This document shows positions 41,441 through 45,577 of a stretch of DNA of 45,577 bases, one piece after another. How positions within the stretch are numbered: position 1 is the stretch's first letter; each line of letters starts with the position of its first letter. The notes under the pieces are model-generated. The model searched no databases. It was not told the DNA's origin and saw only the letters and a program-made list of their open reading frames with translations. This DNA is from Pirellulales bacterium (GTDB lineage: Bacteria > Planctomycetota > Planctomycetia > Pirellulales > Lacipirellulaceae). Position numbers and translations under genes: made by a program. The stretch spans positions 1 to 45,577 of the forward strand of contig JAFGFZ010000437.1 in the NCBI GenBank assembly GCA_016930815.1. Direction: 5' to 3'.

Positions 41441-41838
41441 AACAGATCACGATTATTGCTCAGACGACAAAGGGATTGATCGCCAGCATCTCTGAAAAAC
41501 TCGGTCAGGCCGGTATCAATATCGAATCGATCGCGGCCATGGTTGTTCAGGACCGCGATGTGGTCACGCTGACTGTCGATACATACGACAAAGCGCTCCT
41601 GGTTCTCCGCGATGCCGGATACAATGCTTTTTCCGAAGATGCTGAGATCATCAATATCAAGGACGAGCCTGGCGCGTTGGCGAAGATCACACGCCGACTT
41701 TACGAAGGCGGCATCAACGTCCGAAGCATTCGCCTTCTCTATCGCCAATATGGCGAAGCACTCGTCGCCGTCGCCATGGATTCTCCGGAGCTGGGCATGG
41801 AACTCATTCAGGACCTGCTCGTCAATCGGTCCAAATGA
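41437..41838 (+). CDS. Double ACT-domain protein coupled to the decarboxylase
   Basis: Protein of 133 residues that consists of two ACT domains and nothing else. The first is KQITIIAQTTKGLIASISEKLGQAGINIES (1-70), and the second IINIKDEPGALAKITRRLYEGGINVRSIRL (70-130). Each has the G-L/A-x-x-I-x-x-x-L core. ACT domains bind amino acids and control enzymes. The start overlaps the decarboxylase stop by ATGA, so it is made together with that enzyme. A free ACT sensor for an amino-acid decarboxylase, most simply histidine, is the inference. The second domain shares features with the D-E-P-G-A-L motif of stand-alone ACT proteins. Confidence 0.85.
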   Translation: MKQITIIAQTTKGLIASISEKLGQAGINIESIAAMVVQDRDVVTLTVDTYDKALLVLRDAGYNAFSEDAEIINIKDEPGALAKITRRLYEGGINVRSIRLLYRQYGEALVAVAMDSPELGMELIQDLLVNRSK

Positions 41839-41922
41839 CGGGGAAGCTGCGTTTACAGAAGGCATTTTCCCGGAGCTGATCAACTATCAAATATCTTTTT
41901 TGTACAGATATTGGCGGTGCAT

Positions 41923-42978
41923 ATGTCCCCACGCGAGCGATGGCTGGCCTTGCTGGCAGATCAATCAGCGGACCGTATCCCGACGGATTACCAGGCCACT
42001 GAGGAAGTCACGGCGCGTCTCCAATTGGAACTGGACTGTGCCGATGCGGATGCTCTGTGGCGGAAACTCCACATCGACAAGCGGAAATATGTCGAAGCGA
42101 AATGGAAATTGGCGCGTCATCCCACCGATCCGGAAGCGGATATGTGGGGTGTTCGTTTTCAAACAATCCATTATGGCACGGGATCCTACCGCGAACCGGT
42201 TCGCCATCCATTGGCCCAAGTCCAAACAGTGGCTGATGTTCATGCCTATTGCTGGCCAGACCCAGATGATTTCGACTACGAAGAAATCGCCCGCAGACTG
42301 GACGAGGACGATGGTTACTATCCCATTCATTCGTGTTGTTATGAGCCGTTTTTACTCTACTGCAACCTGCGCGGGAGAATGCTTTCGTACGAAGACCTGG
42401 CGATCCGGCCCCTTTTGGCGGAAACCATTTTGGGGCATCTCTTTGATTTCCATTACGAACATCATCGCCGTTGTTTCATTGCCGGCGAGGGCCGGATCGA
42501 TACGACATGGGTGGCCGAGGACCTCGGCTCGCAAACTGGGCCGCTGATCAGCCTCGAGATGTACCGCCGTTTTTTCCTGCCGAATCAGATCAAGATGGCC
42601 GAATTAGCCAGGTCCTTCGGTATCCATGTCATGTACCATACCGACGGCGCTGCCCGCCTGTTCTTGCCCGATTTGGTCGACCGCGTGGGAATCGAGGTCC
42701 TCAATCCGATCCAATGGCGCTGCCCGGGCATGGAGCGGGAGGGCCTGGTGGCCGACTTCGGCGATCGGCTCATTTTTCACGGTTCCATTGACAATCAGCA
42801 GACCTTGCCATTTGGCACCGTGGACGATGTCGTCGCGGAAGTGCGCGAGAGCATCGCGATCTACCAGAATGCCCGGTGGATCTGCAATCCGTGCCATAAT
42901 ATCCAGCCAATGACTCCCACCGAAAATATCGTGGCCATGTACGAATCGATTCACGAACTAGGGAAGCTATCTCCCTGA
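41923..42978 (+). CDS. Uroporphyrinogen decarboxylase (URO-D) family protein
   Basis: TIM-barrel protein of about 352 residues. Start MSPRERWLALLADQSADRIPTD is typical for COG0407 members that are not heme enzymes but methyltransferase-like (MtaA/CmuA) or of unknown role. Other blocks are a DMWGVRF segment, a WPDPDDFDYEEIARR region, WVAEDLGSQTGPLIS, HTDGAARLFLPDLVD, the GIEVLNPIQWRCPGM strand, FHGSIDNQQTLPFG and the C-terminal CNPCHNIQPMTP. The His in HTDG and the Cys in CNPCHN lie where MtaA-type proteins bind zinc, though the second Cys of the MtaA motif is Asp here. No corrinoid protein or MttB is nearby. The TTG at 41911 is a possible start. Confidence 0.8.
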   Translation: MSPRERWLALLADQSADRIPTDYQATEEVTARLQLELDCADADALWRKLHIDKRKYVEAKWKLARHPTDPEADMWGVRFQTIHYGTGSYREPVRHPLAQVQTVADVHAYCWPDPDDFDYEEIARRLDEDDGYYPIHSCCYEPFLLYCNLRGRMLSYEDLAIRPLLAETILGHLFDFHYEHHRRCFIAGEGRIDTTWVAEDLGSQTGPLISLEMYRRFFLPNQIKMAELARSFGIHVMYHTDGAARLFLPDLVDRVGIEVLNPIQWRCPGMEREGLVADFGDRLIFHGSIDNQQTLPFGTVDDVVAEVRESIAIYQNARWICNPCHNIQPMTPTENIVAMYESIHELGKLSP

Positions 42979-43069
42979 TGAAACAACTTGGCATCGAAAA
43001 TGTGATCGTGATGGGCGTTCATATCAAAACGGAGTTCGTTCATGCCTTTGATTCTTTGTAACCGTTCAC

Positions 43070-43150
43070 GGGGACTGTCCCGATTTTCGCGGCGACCAGG
43101 CGCCAACGGCATGAAACCGCTCGATTCGCCGCGAAAATGGGACTGTCCCC
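43070..43150. repeat. Palindromic REP-like repeat, copy 1 (GGGGACTGTCCC type)
   Basis: Starts GGGGACTGTCCCGATTTT and ends with its near-complement AAAATGGGACTGTCCCC. Between the arms are CGCGGCGA and TCGCCGCG, so pairing extends to about 25 bp, with a loop of about 30 bases. No coding content is supported. It is followed after 10 bases by a sister element. Confidence 0.8.
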
Positions 43151-43160
43151 TTGGCCCTAA

Positions 43161-43238
43161 GGAGACAGGCACATTTTTCGGCCTTCGTGCACGAACTGGC
43201 GGAAAGGCCCAAATGGGCCGAAAAATGAGCCAGTCCCC
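43161..43238. repeat. Palindromic REP-like repeat, copy 2 (GGGGACTGGCTC type)
   Basis: Starts GGAGACAGGCACATTTTTCG and ends CGAAAAATGAGCCAGTCCCC, an imperfect inverted repeat with GGCC/GGCC inner arms. It is related to but distinct from the first copy. Its end is 10 bases before the stop codon of the radical SAM gene, so it may also affect 3' ends of that message. Confidence 0.75.
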
Positions 43239-43247
43239 GGCGGCTCT

Positions 43248-44672
43248 TTACATAGACTGCGTACTGTTTTCCAAAAGCTTCCGCTGTTCCACATTTTTCA
43301 GGTAGCTTAGATACGCGATGTGCGCATCCGAGCACTTGCCGATGATCGCTTTGGCACCCGCCCTGATGAAGACAGTGCTTAGCCGGTACGCGTTCGCTCG
43401 GCGGAAATTAAAGACCAATGCATCCAGCAATACATTGAACGACATAAAGAGCATGTCGGATGCCGTGCGCCGGAGCGAATAGAACCGGCGATATGCCCGA
43501 TACGTCTCGATCTGTAGCCTCTCGGGGCTCATTCTGGCGGGCTGGAAGACGATGTACATCGCATTGTAGTAGTCCCAGTTCTTATGCAGGAGTCTGTTGC
43601 TGCCGGCGAGATCCTCGTAGCATCGGGTTCCCGGAAATGGTGTCAGGATCATGAACTGGACGGTGTCAATCCCATGTTGGGTGGCGAACTCAACCGTCTG
43701 ATCGATTGTCTCCAGAGTATTGTGATCCTCGCCGAACATGAACATCCCGTGGATGTTGATGCCGTACTGATGAAAAACTTGGATGGCATGGACGATATCC
43801 GCCCGCGTCTGGGATTTGTGCAAGGCTTTGAGGGTTTCGTCCTCAATCGATTCGAATCCGATGTAGACCCAACGGCATCCCGCTTTCGCCATCTTGGCCA
43901 CGAGGTTCGGATTTTCTGCCAGATCGCAGCGGACTTGCGCGGCCCAGTCGATGCCCAGCTTTTTTTTAAGGACGAGATCGCAGATTGCATCAACGCGGCG
44001 GCGATCGGCGGTGAAATTATCGTCGTAAAAGAAGAACTCTTTGGAGGAAAAATAACCCATTGCATTCTCGACATCCGCGACTACCCGCTCCGCGGATACC
44101 TTGCGGAACTTCCGCCCGAAAATTTTGGAGACTGTGCAGAAGGTGCAGTCGAAAGGGCAGCCGCGCGAAGTCATGACCGGGACGATATTCATGGTCGAGA
44201 AGCCATCCAGCAGCGCGTAGTTGATCGGAGGCAGGTCGGCCAAATTCTCTACTTTCCGGCCAGCGACCACCTTCTCCTGAATCCTCCCCTCCACCAGGTC
44301 GACAATGATCTCCTCGGCCTCCCCGACAACCACATGATCCGCGACATCCGTGAATTCCTCGGGCAACAGGGAAGCGTGAATACCGCCAATCAGGACTCGG
44401 CAGTCGGGATAGATCATCCGCAGCTGGGCGGCCAGGAATTTGGCGCGGCTAGCACTGACGGTCAGCGCCGTCAGGCAGAAGACATCCGCTTGAATTTCAA
44501 AGGGATCCACCTCGCGTCCCAGAATGTTCTCGTTGATGACACGAACCCGATAGCCATTGTGATGGAGTATCGTGGCCAGGTAGAGGCTGCCAAGCAGTGG
44601 CAGATGCATATAGTTCTCGAACACGTTGGACATGTGCCCCGTGGGTTCGATGAATATAACCGATTTCTTCAT
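43248..44672 (-). CDS. B12-binding-domain radical SAM protein
   Basis: Radical SAM enzyme of 474 residues with an N-terminal cobalamin-binding-type domain. Residues 1-130 (VIFIEPTGHMSNVFENYMHLP, a VFCLTALTVSASRAKFLA segment and VLIGGIHASLLPEE) are the Rossmann-like B12 domain; the D-x-H-x-x-G base-off motif is not seen. The [4Fe-4S] motif is SRGCPFDCTFCTV (Cys172, 176 and 179). Downstream are FFFYDDNFTADRRRVDAICD, GCRWVYIGFESIEDETLKAL, GINIHGMFMFGEDHNTLE and FMILTPFPGTRCYED. The C-terminal 130 residues have Arg/Tyr-rich helices without a known name. GGAGAAGG before 44672 and an ATGA overlap with the upstream membrane-protein gene support the start; the frame opens at 44912. Substrate unknown. 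Confidence 0.9.
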   Translation of the reverse strand: MKKSVIFIEPTGHMSNVFENYMHLPLLGSLYLATILHHNGYRVRVINENILGREVDPFEIQADVFCLTALTVSASRAKFLAAQLRMIYPDCRVLIGGIHASLLPEEFTDVADHVVVGEAEEIIVDLVEGRIQEKVVAGRKVENLADLPPINYALLDGFSTMNIVPVMTSRGCPFDCTFCTVSKIFGRKFRKVSAERVVADVENAMGYFSSKEFFFYDDNFTADRRRVDAICDLVLKKKLGIDWAAQVRCDLAENPNLVAKMAKAGCRWVYIGFESIEDETLKALHKSQTRADIVHAIQVFHQYGINIHGMFMFGEDHNTLETIDQTVEFATQHGIDTVQFMILTPFPGTRCYEDLAGSNRLLHKNWDYYNAMYIVFQPARMSPERLQIETYRAYRRFYSLRRTASDMLFMSFNVLLDALVFNFRRANAYRLSTVFIRAGAKAIIGKCSDAHIAYLSYLKNVEQRKLLENSTQSM

Positions 44673-45163
44673 TTGACCTTCTCCGCAACAAGAATGCTCA
44701 ACCCGACCAGAATCAAGATGATCCACCACCAGCCCGCGCCGAAGGACTGTGTCACGGAAAACATCGCGGACAGGGAGATCAGGAGCAGACCCGCCAGAAG
44801 AACCATCCGGCGTTTCTCTCGGATGGTGCATAGCGCCAGGAAGACCACACCCAGGAAAGTGATAAAAAGGGGCCAGAGACGAGCCATCGCGGTCCACGAT
44901 GTGAAGCTGCAATACAAGGCCAAGCCACTAAAGCATAGAAGATAAACTCCAGTCACCAGGAACATGGGCACTTGGGAATTGCCGTGGTAAAAGATCCCAA
45001 TCAGCCCGCCGCCAACCATCGCGATCAGGATGGGCCACAGCCGGTAGATGACGTCCAGTTTCAGGAAGGTATCCAGGGCTATCAGCAATCCAATCAGGAT
45101 CAACAGGAATGCAAGCCGCTTGATGGAGTTCGCCGTCGAACGGGTCAGTCCGTTCCCATGCAT
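44669..45163 (-). CDS. LiaI/LiaF-like (DUF5668-type) membrane protein
   Basis: Small integral membrane protein of 164 residues. Five to six hydrophobic segments: LAFLLILIGLLIALDTF (19-35), WPILIAMVGGGLIGIFY, MFLVTGVYLLCFSGLALYC, LWPLFITFLGVVFLALC, MVLLAGLLLISLSAMF and WWWIILILVGLSILVAE. The duplicated LWPILI and LWPLFI pattern is the signature I associate with the LiaI-LiaF-like transmembrane region (DUF5668). It is probably in the inner membrane. Its stop overlaps the radical SAM start (ATGA), so the two proteins are made in step; the functional link is not known. Confidence 0.78.
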   Translation of the reverse strand: MHGNGLTRSTANSIKRLAFLLILIGLLIALDTFLKLDVIYRLWPILIAMVGGGLIGIFYHGNSQVPMFLVTGVYLLCFSGLALYCSFTSWTAMARLWPLFITFLGVVFLALCTIREKRRMVLLAGLLLISLSAMFSVTQSFGAGWWWIILILVGLSILVAEKVK

Positions 45164-45220
45164 GATGTCATTCCTTCCTTAGTGTGTTCTTCAGGAGGGT
45201 ATCGCGAAATTATAGCAATG

Positions 45221-45235
45221 TGTCCCGAAGGGACA
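45221..45235. repeat. TGTCCC-GAA-GGGACA palindrome
   Basis: A 6-bp stem with a 3-base loop, the leftmost member of the right-edge palindrome array. Confidence 0.5.
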
Positions 45236-45289
45236 TCCGATCTTAGCCCAGCGATTGATCGTTAGGGAACCGTGGTCTTTGCTATTCCC

Positions 45290-45406
45290 GAGTCCCGGAG
45301 GAACGACTGGGTCCGCAGAAGGGGACCGTCCCATTTTCGCGGCATGCGAAGATTGGGACAGTCCCCGTGTCGACCAATGATCGATTCAGTCGTCCCTCCG
45401 GGACTC
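45290..45406. repeat. Inverted repeat enclosing a REP-like element
   Basis: GAGTCCCGGAGGAACGACT (45290-45308) and AGTCGTCCCTCCGGGACTC (45388-45406) are 19-bp inverted copies with one mismatch. The third REP-like copy lies between them, so a REP-like sequence may have inserted into an older GTCCCTCCGGGAC palindrome. Confidence 0.65.
45321..45366. repeat. Palindromic REP-like repeat, copy 3
   Basis: GGGGACCGTCCCATTTTCGC at the left and TTGGGACAGTCCCC at the right. The left arm matches the arms of copy 1 (GGGACTGTCCC-ATTTTCGCGG), but the interior is much shorter: 46 against 81 bases. Confidence 0.7.
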
Positions 45407-45427
45407 GATTATATGCTAGAAACCTTA

Positions 45428-45447
45428 CCCACCAGTGAACTGGTGGG
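45428..45447. repeat. CCCACCAGTGAACTGGTGGG palindrome
   Basis: A 9-bp stem around GA, flanked by TTA and CTA. Confidence 0.6.
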
Positions 45448-45479
45448 CTAGAATCGGTCGTCCCTCCGGGACGAAAGAT

Positions 45480-45516
45480 GTGTAAAAAAACGAGGGCGTT
45501 GCCCTCGTTGTTACAC
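45480..45516. repeat. Compound hairpin GTGTAA...CGAGGGC-GTT-GCCCTCG...TTACAC
   Basis: Outer arms GTGTAA and TTACAC bracket a 7-bp GC-rich stem with an A-run on one side. In shape it resembles a terminator reading on the minus strand, but it is part of the repeat array. Confidence 0.55.
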
Positions 45517-45577
45517 ACAAGTTCGATCCAAAGCCCCAAAGGGGCGTCGCTATCACAGCCCAGGGTGAAGCCAATGC

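Larger units (their letters stand above)
45164..45577. other. Intergenic region packed with palindromic repeats
   Basis: The remainder of the window carries no credible gene but at least seven palindromes within about 330 bases. The main ones are listed separately; smaller ones are GCCCC-AAA-GGGGC at 45533-45545 and CGTCCC-TCC-GGGACG at 45459-45473. The right window edge may cut this array. Confidence 0.6.

Noticed and set aside
43042-43305. Short frame spanning the REP-like palindromes
   Set aside because: Its codons come from the palindromic repeats and run into the end of the radical SAM gene.
43584-44945. 453-codon open frame on the plus strand
   Set aside because: It is antisense to the radical SAM gene, whose CxxxCxxC motif and domain blocks are intact. 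The frame shows no family motif and is a by-product of codon usage.
45282-45539. 85-codon minus-strand frame at the right edge
   Set aside because: Made up of palindromic repeat sequence with no protein features.
1-45577. tRNA, rRNA, CRISPR arrays and transposase genes
   Set aside because: The intergenic regions were read for cloverleaf-like patterns, regular repeat-spacer units and DDE or Y1 transposase motifs, and none was found. A tool-based scan could still find a degenerate copy.

Overview
The window looks like a chromosomal segment of a planctomycete, probably of the Pirellulales type. The clues are a TIGR03000-repeat secreted protein, several lipoproteins and secreted proteins of kinds known mainly from that group, a TatC with a greatly enlarged first periplasmic loop, PL11 and SSS polysaccharide genes, and palindromic intergenic repeats (GGGGACTGTCCC, GGAGGGCGAGGCTCC and GTCCCTCCGGGAC types) that I remember as common in planctomycetes. 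Genes are on both strands, mostly as single genes or pairs. Few starts have a strong Shine-Dalgarno sequence. I see no rRNA, tRNA, CRISPR array, phage module or transposase gene.

Layout. 0.3-6.5 kb: lipoprotein, exported alpha/beta hydrolase, DUF3592 membrane protein, a fused arginine dihydrolase/LOR-SDH enzyme, a MITE-like inverted repeat and a PEBP lipoprotein. 6.5-12.4 kb: GNAT acetyltransferase, PDZ protein overlapping selA, nnrE, a PfkB kinase and thpR. 12.4-14.8 kb: aroF (DAHP synthase) preceded by an aromatic-rich leader peptide and a strong intrinsic terminator, then the TIGR03000 protein. 15-25 kb: exported isoaspartate methyltransferase, class V aminotransferase, coaD, membrane-anchored trypsin-like protease, TPR protein, rpsT, rluB-pyrK, a small lipoprotein and manA. 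25-28 kb: tatC, a P-II protein, nusB-ftsY. 28-36 kb: PL11 rhamnogalacturonan lyase and SSS symporter, then a minus-strand run of an enlarged FucP-like MFS transporter, YpfJ-type metallopeptidase and class II photolyase. 36.6-40.2 kb: a tight three-gene cassette of uncharacterised coiled-coil and single-pass membrane proteins. 40.3-43 kb: PLP histidine decarboxylase overlapping a double-ACT protein, then a URO-D family protein. 43-45.6 kb: B12-binding radical SAM protein coupled to a LiaI-like membrane protein, flanked by islands of palindromic repeats.

The two most interesting signals are both directly visible. (1) Upstream of aroF on the minus strand lies a 24-codon leader with six aromatic codons in a seven-codon stretch, a pause hairpin, an alternative pairing segment and a terminator ending in eight U. 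This is the full anatomy of ribosome-mediated attenuation. (2) The 36651-40186 cassette has a soluble coiled-coil protein with TelA-like features, a DUF6384-like membrane protein and a large coiled-coil protein with a Gly-rich tail. Their overlaps and shared Shine-Dalgarno arrangement suggest one membrane-associated assembly of unknown role.

Family assignments come from recognising motifs by eye; no database search was run. Where a start differs from the longest open frame, the reason is given in the entry.
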